Origin: a virus | DNA length: 64,000 nucleotides | Virus record (IMG/VR): IMGVR_UViG_3300017917_002374 | Span: 1-64,000 of that record | Direction: 5' to 3' (one strand) | Shown: piece by piece, positions 43,161-50,982 of the stretch | Position numbering within the stretch: position 1 is the first letter of the stretch | Layout of the letters: each line of letters begins with the position of its first letter | The notes under the pieces: model-generated | The model's input: only the letters and a program-made list of their open reading frames with translations | Databases searched by the model: none | Told to the model about the DNA's origin: nothing | Made by a program: the position numbers and the translations under genes

Positions 43161-43382
43161 TTATCTTGAATAGCGGCGCACATGATGGAACACTGGATGT
43201 CGTGCCTGTCGTGTGCCCGGATCACCGCCTACGGTGAGTCGTAGTGCAGGATCAATGCCGCGACTGAGATAGTGAATCAGATGTGCCATGTACCCGTCTG
43301 TGGTATAAAGCAAACAGGAGCCAGCGTCGTTGCATACCATGTAAGTGGTTATACCATTTTCGTCTTGGTTTCTAATAAGCAT
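43161..43382 (-). CDS. Possible minus-strand gene
   Basis: 73 residues, starts MLIRNQDENGITTYMVCNDA; no Shine-Dalgarno, but TATAAT and ATAAATA occur upstream on the same strand. It exactly fills the gap between the plus-strand gene and the rIIA promoter. No family. Could be a spurious ORF. Confidence 0.4.
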   Translation of the reverse strand: MLIRNQDENGITTYMVCNDAGSCLLYTTDGYMAHLIHYLSRGIDPALRLTVGGDPGTRQARHPVFHHVRRYSR

Positions 43383-43413
43383 TTGTTGTTATTATTATAA
43401 CCATATTTATTGA

Positions 43414-43442
43414 TTGACCAAAAAGACCCATTTGTGTACAAT
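43414..43442 (+). promoter_or_regulatory. TTGACC-family early promoter for rIIA
   Basis: TTGACC, 17 bases with GACCCATTTG, TACAAT (43437-43442). Confidence 0.85.
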
Positions 43443-43471
43443 ACTGATATTGAACATTAAAGGAGCAGACA

Positions 43472-45646
43472 TTGATTCTCAATAACGCACCGCAGCACGA
43501 AGCTGTTCTGTCTAACGTAGGCGAGATTGGCGAGTTCCGTATTCGTAACTCAGCCAAGGCATTTTCCATTCTTTCGTCAGGACTTTACGCTAACAAAATT
43601 CGTGCAATTATCCGCGAACTATCCTGTAATGCTGTGGACAGTCATGTGGCTGCTGGTCGCAGTGATGTGCCTTTTGATGTGCATCTACCCAACAACCTGG
43701 ACCCTACCTTTCGCATCCGTGACTATGGCACTGGCCTATCTCACGACCAGGTGTTGAACATCTACACCACCTACTTTGAGTCAACCAAGACCGAGAGCAA
43801 TCAGTTTATTGGTGCGCTGGGTCTTGGTAGCAAAAGTCCTTTTTCTTACACCGATAACTTTACTGTTACCGCTATCAAGGACGGCACTCGCAATGTATAT
43901 TCGGCTTTTATCAACGGCGAAGGCGTGCCTTCTGTTGCACTCATGCACAGTGAGGCCAGTACGGAATCAAACGGTGTAGAAGTACAATTTGCTGTCACAG
44001 ATCGTTGGGACTTTGACAAGTTTTATGACGAAGCACGACAGGTGTACACCTATTTTGCTCTGCGCCCTAATGTGTTAGGTGGCGATCGCGAGTTCAAGTT
44101 TCGCGATGTAGAATACAAAGATCGCAACATCATTCCTGGTGTACACTATGTGGGTCGCGGTGCCAGCCGGGCAATAATGGGCAATATTGCCTATCCTATT
44201 GACATGCCCAATGCAGACACCAACCTTGGCGAACTGCATCGGCTGTTGGGCTGCGGTCTAGAAATGCACTTTGACATTGGCGAACTGGACTTCCAGGCGT
44301 CGCGTGAGGGTCTTTCTTATATCCCTAGCACCATTGAAGCAATCAAGCAAAAACTGATTGCTCTTAATGCTCAGTTGGCAGTGCATCTAGAAATGGAAGC
44401 CAGTGCTATCACCAATGACTGGGAAAAGGTCTACTTCCTGCAGAAAAAGGTGCATGAAGATCTCTGGGCAGGTGCCACTCGTGCCTATATCACAGCCAAG
44501 CAACCTCCCATGATGGATTACACTAACCTGCACTATGTTCGTGCTCAGGCACCAAAGATCAGCTTGAAAGAACTGGCCTCACGACACAATATCTCTATTC
44601 TGGCCTTTAACAAGACTCGTCACAGTGTTACCTGCCACGAGATCAAACCGCACAAGGATTTCACTGATCGTGCGCTGAGCCAGTACGAAGAATCTTGGCA
44701 GTTCAGTGTGGATGCTGGCACCATCTTTGTCAAGAATGATCTCAAGGTAGGTGCACTGACTCGTGCCAAGTACCATTGGCGTCATGCTGCCAGCAAAGGC
44801 GTTAAACTGCCCAGCGAAGGTTACAGTCATAATGTGTATGTGCTAAGTCCTGCTACCAAGGGTCATGCCATGGACACTGTGGGTTTCTTTGCTGCTCTCA
44901 ACATGCCACCTGAGAACCAGATTGTTAAGGCCAGTGACCTGATTGAAAAAGAACGCAAGGTCAGCTCGGGCAATCGCGCCAAGGATGTGCGCATTGTACG
45001 TCTGGAACGCAAGGATTATGGTCGTCGTGGCTATGAAAATCTAGTATGGGGCGAAGCGGGTCGTGCAGATCAATACGATACAAGCAAGAACTATTATTAT
45101 ATTCCGTTGAGTGGATACACTGCTATTGACTGCAAGATGGACCCAAAAACTCTGCAGGACAAAATGGCCAATAGTGGTATTCCTGCACTGGCTGTGGATG
45201 TGTATGGTGTACGAAAAGGTGACATTGAATTTATTCGTACTCAGAAGAACTGGATCCCGTTGGAGACTCATGTGAGTGCGGTGCTCAACAATCTCAGCGC
45301 CAAAGATCTGGGTAATTTGGCCTTGAATGAAATTGACAATGGCGCCCTGTTTCGTTATAATAAGACCATAGCGCACAACATCACCAATCGTAACAGTGCC
45401 TATCTTGCATTGATTAGTAAATTTGAAAATCTCAGCAAGGTTCGCTACAGCAAGCATGCATTGGAGTATTTGTTTAAAACCTATGCGCCCGGTGTGGGTG
45501 TTCAGCCCACCATTGACGCATTGGTAGCGGAACTGGATGCTGTGAAACGTCGTTATCCGCTGCTGGATTCAATTCGTGATTACTCCATTCCTGAATTGGC
45601 AGTGGCACAGTATATTAACTTGATTGACAACTCGAAAGGCAACTGA
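43472..45646 (+). CDS. rIIA: RIIA-like protein (GHKL ATPase fold)
   Basis: 724 residues, same size as T4 RIIA (725). Start is TTG 43472, preceded by AAGGAG at 6 bases; no better ATG exists nearby. The ATP-binding half matches T4: LYANKIRAIIRELSCNAVDS, FRIRDYGTGLSHDQVL (DxGxG) and IGALGLGSKSPFSYTDNFTV. RIIA with RIIB is membrane-associated and counters the lambda Rex exclusion system in T4; the general role is unresolved. Cotranscribed with rIIB, 2 bases apart. Confidence 0.92.
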   Translation: MILNNAPQHEAVLSNVGEIGEFRIRNSAKAFSILSSGLYANKIRAIIRELSCNAVDSHVAAGRSDVPFDVHLPNNLDPTFRIRDYGTGLSHDQVLNIYTTYFESTKTESNQFIGALGLGSKSPFSYTDNFTVTAIKDGTRNVYSAFINGEGVPSVALMHSEASTESNGVEVQFAVTDRWDFDKFYDEARQVYTYFALRPNVLGGDREFKFRDVEYKDRNIIPGVHYVGRGASRAIMGNIAYPIDMPNADTNLGELHRLLGCGLEMHFDIGELDFQASREGLSYIPSTIEAIKQKLIALNAQLAVHLEMEASAITNDWEKVYFLQKKVHEDLWAGATRAYITAKQPPMMDYTNLHYVRAQAPKISLKELASRHNISILAFNKTRHSVTCHEIKPHKDFTDRALSQYEESWQFSVDAGTIFVKNDLKVGALTRAKYHWRHAASKGVKLPSEGYSHNVYVLSPATKGHAMDTVGFFAALNMPPENQIVKASDLIEKERKVSSGNRAKDVRIVRLERKDYGRRGYENLVWGEAGRADQYDTSKNYYYIPLSGYTAIDCKMDPKTLQDKMANSGIPALAVDVYGVRKGDIEFIRTQKNWIPLETHVSAVLNNLSAKDLGNLALNEIDNGALFRYNKTIAHNITNRNSAYLALISKFENLSKVRYSKHALEYLFKTYAPGVGVQPTIDALVAELDAVKRRYPLLDSIRDYSIPELAVAQYINLIDNSKGN

Positions 45647-45648
45647 TC

Positions 45649-46488
45649 ATGGCATACTCATATCTCATTCAAGGCAAAAACATTGTTGTGGTAATTGACA
45701 ACAAGCCTTATACTATTACTTCAACTCATATTGGCTACGAGAAGCTGAAAGAAGCTATCAAGGCTGGTGATTGGGATACTGTAAAGTCAGTGGTTGATCC
45801 AGTTAAAGAGATTCTCAACTACGGTAAGGGTCTGGTGGCTGTGCAAGGTTCCAAAGTGTTCTACAAGGACCGTGAGATGGTGGGTGTGATCACCCAGCGT
45901 CTGATTGACATGTATCAGGAAGGCTTTCCTGTGGAGCCCTTGATCCTGTTCATGGAGAACTTGATGCAAAATCCCTCCAAGCGAGCTGTGGAAGAACTGT
46001 ACACCTTCCTGGAAAAAGGCAAACTGCCCATCACTCCAGATGGACACTTTCTGGCATACAAGAAGGTCCGTGCAGACTTTCTGGACATTCACTCGGGTAC
46101 TATGAACAATGCTCCTGGACAGATTGTGGAGATGGAACGTAATGAAGTAGACGATGACGCTAATCGTACCTGTTCCGCAGGCTTGCACTTCTGCTCCAAA
46201 GAGTATCTAGACCACTTTGGTGGCAGCGACAGTCGTACAGTGATCCTCAAGATCAACCCTGCTGACGTGGTTAGTATTCCAGCTGACTACAATGCAACCA
46301 AGGGTCGTGCCTGCCGTTATGAAGTGTTGGGTGAGTTGGGTGTGCATCCAGATGAAGCATTTATTGCACCTGTACAAACAGAAGCAGTGAGCAAAGATGT
46401 AAGCAACGAAGAACTGATCAAAGCCGCTGTGGATGCTGCTGTAAAGGCCGCACTTGCCGCGGTAAGAAATGGAACTGATCACAAATGA
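45649..46488 (+). CDS. rIIB: RIIB-like protein
   Basis: 279 residues. Conserved block SAGLHFCSKEYLDHFGG, VILKINPADVVSIPADYNAT and KGRACRYEVLGEL typical of T4 RIIB. A DNA-binding-like C-terminal tail rich in Ala and Lys. Partner of RIIA. ATGATG overlap with the next small gene. Confidence 0.92.
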   Translation: MAYSYLIQGKNIVVVIDNKPYTITSTHIGYEKLKEAIKAGDWDTVKSVVDPVKEILNYGKGLVAVQGSKVFYKDREMVGVITQRLIDMYQEGFPVEPLILFMENLMQNPSKRAVEELYTFLEKGKLPITPDGHFLAYKKVRADFLDIHSGTMNNAPGQIVEMERNEVDDDANRTCSAGLHFCSKEYLDHFGGSDSRTVILKINPADVVSIPADYNATKGRACRYEVLGELGVHPDEAFIAPVQTEAVSKDVSNEELIKAAVDAAVKAALAAVRNGTDHK

Positions 46489-46724
46489 TGAAACACTACG
46501 ACTTTGAACTGGCAATGGGTGCCACTATTTCTGAATCGGTAGTACAAGAGATGGTGGCATCTGTTGTGGAAAAACAAACAGGTAAGAAAATCAAGAACAT
46601 AGACGCTGTGTACACAGATGGCAAGTTTAAAGGATACACAGCGACCTTTTATACGGACATTAAACCACAACGATTCAAGCCTAGCAAGGAATTTATTGTG
46701 GAAAATTATGGAGCAGAAGAATGA
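46485..46724 (+). CDS. Small hypothetical protein between rIIB and the AAA ATPase
   Basis: 79 residues, alpha/beta, VVEKQTGKKIKNIDAVYTDG then FKGYTATFYTDIKPQRFKPS. Overlaps both neighbours by 4 bases. Confidence 0.6.
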   Translation: MMKHYDFELAMGATISESVVQEMVASVVEKQTGKKIKNIDAVYTDGKFKGYTATFYTDIKPQRFKPSKEFIVENYGAEE

Positions 46725-47791
46725 GTCATTTTATTCGTAACGGTAATACCTGGCGGGTGGCCGACGAAGCCGCAATGGATCTTCACAAGCAACTGCCACC
46801 TGGTAATTATGTGGTCAAGCAGGATCAGTTTGGCAATTTGTTTTTAGAACAAGTGGACCACTTTGAACTCAAAGGCAAACGCTACGGTGAAAACGATAGC
46901 AATCGTGATCGTATCTATAGCACCTTTATGGACCGTTCAAGTTCAACTGGTGTGATGCTCACTGGCGAAAAGGGTTCAGGTAAAACCATGTTGGCCAAGA
47001 GTCTGGCTATTCAGTGTGCAGAAAACGGGCATCCTTGTATCTTGATCAACAGTGCCTGGCACGGAGATTCATTTTCTAAACTGCTGCAAGATATTCAACA
47101 GCCTTGCATGGTGTTGTTTGACGAGTTTGAAAAGGTGTACGACAATGATGAGCAGGAACAGATGCTCACACTGTTGGACGGAGTATTTCCTAGCAAGAAA
47201 CTGTTTGTGCTAACCTGCAACGACAAATGGCGAGTGAATCAACACATGCGCAATCGTCCTGGTCGTATCTATTATATGTTAGATTTTAAAGGACTGGACG
47301 AAGATTTTGTGACGGAATACTGTCACGATAATCTTAAAAATCTAGCCAACATTGACGGAGTGCTGACTGTGGCAGGTCTATTTGCCGAGTTTAACTTTGA
47401 CATGCTCAAAGCTCTTGTGGAAGAAATGAATCGTTACAACGAAACTGCTCAAGAGGCCATGCGCATGCTGAATACCAAGCCTGAGTTCGGCGACGGCGGC
47501 GAGTACAAGGTAACCTTGATTCCTGTGGGTCGTGGTCCGCTGAACACCAAGGAGTTTGACGAAGACGATTGGGAAGGCAATCCGCTTACATATCGTCGTG
47601 GCTGGCACTACGGCTACGACCCAGATCCTGAAAACGACAAGGAAGATTGGTATCGCATGCAGTTCACTTACCAAGACCTTAAAAAGGTTGAGGGCAAGGA
47701 TGGCAAGTTTGTTTATGTAAACAGTGTAGGCGACACCCTGATCCTTACACGCAAGAAGGATCGTTATAGCTATCATTGGAATGCGTTCTAA
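46721..47791 (+). CDS. AAA+ ATPase
   Basis: 356 residues. Walker A GEKGSGKT, Walker B MVLFDEFEKVY, sensor-like LFVLTCNDKW and arginine-rich MRNRPGRIYYML characteristic of AAA+ (BCS1/RuvB-like style). C-terminal ~100 residues have no ATPase motif. Forms the end of the rII operon; could remodel protein complexes with RIIA/RIIB. Terminator follows. Confidence 0.85.
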   Translation: MSHFIRNGNTWRVADEAAMDLHKQLPPGNYVVKQDQFGNLFLEQVDHFELKGKRYGENDSNRDRIYSTFMDRSSSTGVMLTGEKGSGKTMLAKSLAIQCAENGHPCILINSAWHGDSFSKLLQDIQQPCMVLFDEFEKVYDNDEQEQMLTLLDGVFPSKKLFVLTCNDKWRVNQHMRNRPGRIYYMLDFKGLDEDFVTEYCHDNLKNLANIDGVLTVAGLFAEFNFDMLKALVEEMNRYNETAQEAMRMLNTKPEFGDGGEYKVTLIPVGRGPLNTKEFDEDDWEGNPLTYRRGWHYGYDPDPENDKEDWYRMQFTYQDLKKVEGKDGKFVYVNSVGDTLILTRKKDRYSYHWNAF

Positions 47792-47824
47792 AATTGTTGC
47801 AAAAAAGCAACAAAAACACCCTGT

Positions 47825-47854
47825 AAACCCTAGCATTTGCTAGGGTTTTTTTTT
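47825..47854 (+). terminator. Terminator after the rII operon
   Basis: AAACCCTAGC, loop ATTT, GCTAGGGTTT plus T-run. A preceding TTGTTGC-AAAAAA-GCAACAA hairpin starts just after the stop codon. Confidence 0.92.
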
Positions 47855-47856
47855 GG

Positions 47857-47885
47857 TTGACCAAAAATACCCATTTTGCTATACT
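47857..47885 (+). promoter_or_regulatory. TTGACC-family early promoter
   Basis: TTGACC, 17 bases with ATACCCATTTTGC, TATACT (47880-47885), then the shared leader ATAGGCATACGTTAAC. Confidence 0.88.
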
Positions 47886-47916
47886 ATAGGCATACGTTAA
47901 CAAAAAGGAGCCCAAA

Positions 47917-48180
47917 ATGAAAGCACTTCAATCATATGTAGAGCAAAAAAACAAATGGTATGCCTTGTTTAATAAGCAACCTAATTATTTGGACCTGAGC
48001 AAAACTGCGGATCGTCAGCGTATTGCCAACATGATAGACTCTGAGCTGAGCCCAGAAAATCTCACCTGCGATGGCGAATTGAGCCGCGCTCAGGTACAGG
48101 CACGTTACAACACCTTGACCAAGGTTGCAAAAGAATTGCAGCAACTGGATCCGTCTGTTAAATTTTACGAATTCGCTTAA
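47917..48180 (+). CDS. Small early protein
   Basis: 87 residues, helical, with QKNKWYALFNKQPNYLDLSK and ARYNTLTKVAKELQQLD. AAGGAG upstream. Function unknown. Confidence 0.65.
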   Translation: MKALQSYVEQKNKWYALFNKQPNYLDLSKTADRQRIANMIDSELSPENLTCDGELSRAQVQARYNTLTKVAKELQQLDPSVKFYEFA

Positions 48181-48190
48181 GGAGAAAAAC

Positions 48191-48331
48191 ATGATTGAAC
48201 TCACTTGTGCAAATGTACCTGGTGGCTGGCAAACAGAAATCAAAGCCAGTGGTTACCGGTTTGGTCCTGTGTTTAATCGTATCAACGACCTTTGGTCTTG
48301 GCAGCGAGAGTTCATTTACGCACAAAATTGA
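48191..48331 (+). CDS. 46-residue early protein
   Basis: ATG 48191 chosen for AAGGAG directly upstream. Sequence starts MIELTCANVPGGWQTEIKAS; predicted beta. Function unknown. Confidence 0.6.
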   Translation: MIELTCANVPGGWQTEIKASGYRFGPVFNRINDLWSWQREFIYAQN

Positions 48332-48337
48332 TTTTGA

Positions 48338-48366
48338 TTGACAAGTATTTGACCTTTTGCTATACT
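48338..48366 (+). promoter_or_regulatory. Sigma70 promoter
   Basis: TTGACA (48338-48343), 17 bases, TATACT (48361-48366). Confidence 0.8.
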
Positions 48367-48391
48367 TTAGACTCCAAGTAAGGAGAATATT

Positions 48392-48877
48392 ATGAAACGC
48401 TTAATTGTTACTGCTGCTCTGATTTCTGCTGCTGCCGGTGCCCAAGCTCAACAGAGCAATTGGATAGCGGAAGGTATTGGTGCGGTAACTGGTGCTGTGC
48501 TGTGTAGCGAACTAGGCGGCGGCAATGCCAGATATGTGGCCAGCGGTGTGTGTGCATACGCAGGCGCTCAAATTGCTCGCAAGTTGACCACGCCCAACAC
48601 GCCACCAGTGTATCCTGTACAGCCTGGTCAGCCTGGCATGGTGTACGCACCGCCTCAGCCGGTATATCAAGACAACTGTTTGACTGATGGTTATTTCAAA
48701 GGCGAATACAATCCAGCTGCGGCACGTGCCTACTGCCGTGGTGCAGTTGAAGCCCAGCGTCGTGCTGCTATTGCTGCTGAACGTGATGCCTACTATGAAG
48801 GCCTGCGTAGCAGCCAACAGCTGGAGCGTGATGCCCATCGTTGGGGTGCTGCCAACAACATGTACACCGGTTACTAA
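48392..48877 (+). CDS. Secreted glycine-zipper-like protein
   Basis: 161 residues. Signal peptide MKRLIVTAALISAAAGAQA, then small-residue segment GIGAVTGAVLCSELGGGNAR, proline-rich linker VYPVQPGQPGMVYAPPQPVY, and a helical tail. Three cysteines in the mature part. Resembles outer-membrane glycine-zipper proteins. Possible envelope modification or exclusion factor. Confidence 0.65.
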   Translation: MKRLIVTAALISAAAGAQAQQSNWIAEGIGAVTGAVLCSELGGGNARYVASGVCAYAGAQIARKLTTPNTPPVYPVQPGQPGMVYAPPQPVYQDNCLTDGYFKGEYNPAAARAYCRGAVEAQRRAAIAAERDAYYEGLRSSQQLERDAHRWGAANNMYTGY

Positions 48878-48886
48878 GGAGACCTT

Positions 48887-49042
48887 ATGAATTTCTTGAT
48901 TGACATTGATTACGATCCAGTTAGTGGTGCGTACATGGCTTGTTTTGCAGATGGACAAAACATACTGTTAGGTGCCACCAGTTATGAGGATGCTGTGCTG
49001 GAAGCAGACATGATTGATCTAGATCTTTACGAGCTAGGTTAA
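48887..49042 (+). CDS. 51-residue HicB-like small protein
   Basis: Starts MNFLIDIDYDPVSGAYMACF, then GATSYEDAVLEADMI, a pattern reminiscent of HicB antitoxin N-domains, but too short for certainty. AAGGAG upstream. Confidence 0.5.
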   Translation: MNFLIDIDYDPVSGAYMACFADGQNILLGATSYEDAVLEADMIDLDLYELG

Positions 49043-49045
49043 CAC

Positions 49046-49258
49046 ATGGTCCGCAAAACTGCCAAACCAGTTGTTGAATCTAATGAAGACTTTGGTCCGC
49101 CCATGACCTACTTTGTATGCGATACCTGTGCTCATCAGTATTATGATCTAAACAATTATTTTTATGATACCAAGAGTTCCAGATGCATGTGGTGTACCAA
49201 ATTTCCAAAGGCTAAAAATGAACGATCAGTTAAACCAAGCAGTGATACATCTGCATGA
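49046..49258 (+). CDS. Small zinc-ribbon protein
   Basis: 70 residues with CDTC and CMWC pairs separated by ~24 residues. Overlaps the next gene. Unknown function. Confidence 0.55.
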   Translation: MVRKTAKPVVESNEDFGPPMTYFVCDTCAHQYYDLNNYFYDTKSSRCMWCTKFPKAKNERSVKPSSDTSA

Positions 49259-49379
49259 TATAGCAAGATTGATTGAAACGGATATTGGAAGCGGTCAGCT
49301 GAGTGAAGATGTACGTGAGTGTGCGGATCGTTTGCATAGTCTTTTACAACCATTAACAGTTGAACAGGATATAGAATAA
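49218..49379 (+). CDS. 53-residue helical protein
   Basis: Start ATG 49218; MNDQLNQAVIHLHDIARLIE then SEDVRECADRLHSLLQPL. TAATG overlap with the next microprotein. Confidence 0.55.
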   Translation: MNDQLNQAVIHLHDIARLIETDIGSGQLSEDVRECADRLHSLLQPLTVEQDIE

Positions 49380-49510
49380 TGGGAAACTTTCTGCTAGGAT
49401 TTCTTTTGGCCTGCGCTATCATGAATCCTGTGCAGACCAAGGCCTTCTTGAGCAAGGGTGTGGACGCTGTGCATCATGTGTACAAGGCCACAGTGAAAGA
49501 GGCAAAGTGA
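49379..49510 (+). CDS. 43-residue membrane microprotein
   Basis: MGNFLLGFLLACAIMNPVQT is one hydrophobic helix, followed by a basic amphipathic tail. Coupled by TAATG to the upstream gene. Confidence 0.5.
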   Translation: MGNFLLGFLLACAIMNPVQTKAFLSKGVDAVHHVYKATVKEAK

Positions 49511-49538
49511 TTTGGTAAAATTGCCTACCAGAAATTGG

Positions 49539-49567
49539 TTGACACAATTTCAAAATGGCAATACAAT
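49539..49567 (+). promoter_or_regulatory. Sigma70 promoter
   Basis: TTGACA (49539-49544), 17 bases, TACAAT (49562-49567). Confidence 0.75.
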
Positions 49568-49617
49568 AATGGTAAGCTACATGGTGTGGCTGACTTTTAA
49601 CTAAACTAGGAGTATGT

Positions 49618-49944
49618 ATGTCTGACAAAATGTTTACTATCGCTGGTGTTTCTAAACTCAAAGGCGCTTACAAGGTTCGTTTCGCCAACGACATGACTCG
49701 TGTAAAGGTGCTGGCCAAGACCGGTCACACTGAGATTGAGCTGATTGAGCTGCCCAAGGCCATGGACAAGCCTGCAATCGTTACTTTCCTCAAGGGCTCT
49801 GAGCTGTACAAGCGAGCCGAGTTCCGTGCTGCCATTGATGCAGCTGATGAGAAGTATAATGCAGCTGGTACTGTGAAGGTTGCTGGTGTTAAGGTCAAGG
49901 CTCCTGCCAAGGCTCCTGCTACCAAGGCCAAAGCCACTGCCTAA
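49618..49944 (+). CDS. Small protein with Lys/Ala-rich tail
   Basis: 108 residues; folded N-terminal ~80 residues (MTRVKVLAKTGHTEIELIEL) and a tail KVKAPAKAPATKAKATA that resembles histone-H1-like DNA-binding tails. Own promoter and terminator, so probably abundant. Nucleic-acid binding is inference. Confidence 0.6.
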   Translation: MSDKMFTIAGVSKLKGAYKVRFANDMTRVKVLAKTGHTEIELIELPKAMDKPAIVTFLKGSELYKRAEFRAAIDAADEKYNAAGTVKVAGVKVKAPAKAPATKAKATA

Positions 49945-49963
49945 GCGTTTACACACGCTCTCC

Positions 49964-49990
49964 AAAGCCCGCTTACATGCGGGCTTTTTT
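49964..49990 (+). terminator. Rho-independent terminator
   Basis: AAAGCCCGC, loop TTACAT, GCGGGCTTTTTT. Confidence 0.92.
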
Positions 49991-50013
49991 ACGATTGTAA
50001 AAATAAATATAGA

Positions 50014-50145
50014 ATGGGTGTTGAACAACTGTACTTTATAATAGGATTCCTACTTGGTAGTATTTTTGTAGGTTGTTTTTGTGTGGTTGGATTTGTACTA
50101 TGGTACGAGTGGGTTTTTCAACCGCCCAAACGAGACCACGAATGA
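50014..50145 (+). CDS. 43-residue membrane microprotein
   Basis: MGVEQLYFIIGFLLGSIFVG continues into a second hydrophobic part and ends QPPKRDHE. An ATAAATA octamer (50003-50009) ends 5 bases before the ATG, so expression may be late and near-leaderless. ATGA overlap with the next gene. Confidence 0.5.
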   Translation: MGVEQLYFIIGFLLGSIFVGCFCVVGFVLWYEWVFQPPKRDHE

Positions 50146-50330
50146 AAACAGTTTGGATCATGGTCGTGCTAGTAATAGCAGATGGTGAATGGAGAGAGTG
50201 GGATCACCATTACGCTAGACTAGAAGAATGCCTTGAAGCCAAAGAAATACTCACACATCGCAGAGAACATCTTTTAACCATACGCTGCGAACCAAGACAA
50301 GTAAAATCACTTGACATTCCTGAAAAATAA
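50142..50330 (+). CDS. 62-residue hypothetical protein
   Basis: ATG 50142 overlaps the upstream stop. MKTVWIMVVLVIADGEWREW then EECLEAKEILTHRREH; short hydrophobic N-terminus, possible export signal. It has the same plan as the 50759 gene beyond the tmRNA (hydrophobic start, Cys-containing helix, Cys near the end). Confidence 0.55.
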   Translation: MKTVWIMVVLVIADGEWREWDHHYARLEECLEAKEILTHRREHLLTIRCEPRQVKSLDIPEK

Positions 50331-50339
50331 ATATACACT
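50311..50339 (+). promoter_or_regulatory. Promoter for the tmRNA locus
   Basis: TTGACA (50311-50316), 17 bases, TACACT (50334-50339). A late-type ATAAATA (50327-50333) lies inside the spacer, so early and late transcription are both possible. Confidence 0.65.
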
Positions 50340-50340
50340 G

Positions 50341-50717
50341 TAATCTATTGCTGTATGAAGCAGATTGAAAGGCGTTCTGGACGCGGGTTCGACTCCCGCC
50401 TGGTCCACCAAAAGTATATTACTAAGAGTCCAGGTTCAGAGCGTGGCATAATATACTTCTGATGGGCCAGACATGGTTTCGACAGGGTGATGAGTAAGGA
50501 AGTGGACAGCACGGCAATGCGAAAGCCGTAGGACAGGGGTAACCCGGTCGTAGAAGCAAACCAAGTAAATGCAAAAGCATCTACAACAGAGAGCGCAGTA
50601 AAAGTAACCAAAGCACGTGGTTTCCGTTTCGGCGGTGCTCGTGTTGCGGCAGCTGACGCTGCTTTCGCCTAATCAGCGAAAACTCCGGGGCAGTTATGCC
50701 TTGTAACCCAAAATAGC
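50341..50717 (+). ncRNA. ssrA: Circularly permuted (two-piece) tmRNA
   Basis: The 3' tRNA-like part precedes the 5' part. Acceptor piece: T arm GCGGG-TTCGACT-CCCGC (50383-50399), acceptor strand CTGGTCC (50400-50406), A73 and encoded CCA (50408-50410). An intervening segment follows whose ends pair perfectly (AAGTATATTA with TAATATACTT). Coding piece: GGGCCAG (50464-50470) pairs over 7 bp with CTGGTCC, with G-U at pair 3, the alanine identity element. GGTTTCGACA follows as in other tmRNAs. The 3' end of the coding piece is not defined exactly. tmRNA rescues stalled ribosomes and tags products for ClpXP. Permuted tmRNA is known in alphaproteobacteria and some cyanobacteria and betaproteobacteria. 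Confidence 0.93.
50556..50672 (+). other. tmRNA tag reading frame
   Basis: In-frame GCA codons at 50556 and 50571 are candidate resume codons; both have U at -5 and A at -4, as in E. coli. The tag reads 33 or 38 residues and ends in RVAAADAAFA before TAA (50670-50672). The TAA sits in the loop of a TTTCGC/GCGAAA hairpin (50663-50681), comparable with helix 5 of E. coli tmRNA. The tag is long and lacks the usual LAA or VAA end. Confidence 0.75.
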
Positions 50718-50743
50718 AAAACGGCCTTCGGGCCGTTTTTTCT
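50718..50743 (+). terminator. tmRNA terminator
   Basis: AAAACGGCC, loop TTCG, GGCCGTTTTTT. Confidence 0.93.
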
Positions 50744-50745
50744 TT

Positions 50746-50753
50746 TATAAATA
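50746..50753 (+). promoter_or_regulatory. Exact late octamer TATAAATA, predicted leaderless
   Basis: TATAAATA ends 6 bases before ATG 50759; with T4 late geometry +1 is the A of the start codon. Confidence 0.6.
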
Positions 50754-50758
50754 TCTGC

Positions 50759-50959
50759 ATGTGGGTATTAATCATCAGCTTGTATTTGCCGCAGCCTTTA
50801 GGATTCACTCAGAGCAAAGGCATCATTCAGGCTCCACAGCCCAGCTACGAAACCTGCATGCGCGAACGCGACAGAATCAAAGCCACTTGGTACACAGACG
50901 GCTATCGTGTGAGTCCACGTTGTGTGTACATCAAATACTACGATCCTCGTGGCAGTTAA
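50759..50959 (+). CDS. 66-residue hypothetical protein
   Basis: Hydrophobic start MWVLIISLYLPQPLGF, then a helix with ETCMRERDRIKATW and RVSPRCVYIKYYDP. Two Cys. Plan resembles 50142-50330, so they may be paralogues flanking the tmRNA. Confidence 0.55.
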   Translation: MWVLIISLYLPQPLGFTQSKGIIQAPQPSYETCMRERDRIKATWYTDGYRVSPRCVYIKYYDPRGS

Positions 50960-50982
50960 AATATTTTTGCCAAACCACCATT

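Noticed and set aside
48512-48958. 148-codon minus-strand frame opposite the secreted glycine-zipper-like protein
   Set aside because: Opposes a gene with signal peptide, promoter and ribosome site.
50341-50410. Possible ordinary tRNA ending in CCA
   Set aside because: The T arm and acceptor strand look like a tRNA, but there is no anticodon arm and no 5' acceptor strand upstream; the partner strand is at 50464-50470.
50345-50611. Minus-strand open frame across the tmRNA locus
   Set aside because: The DNA is fully explained by the two tmRNA pieces and their paired intervening segment.
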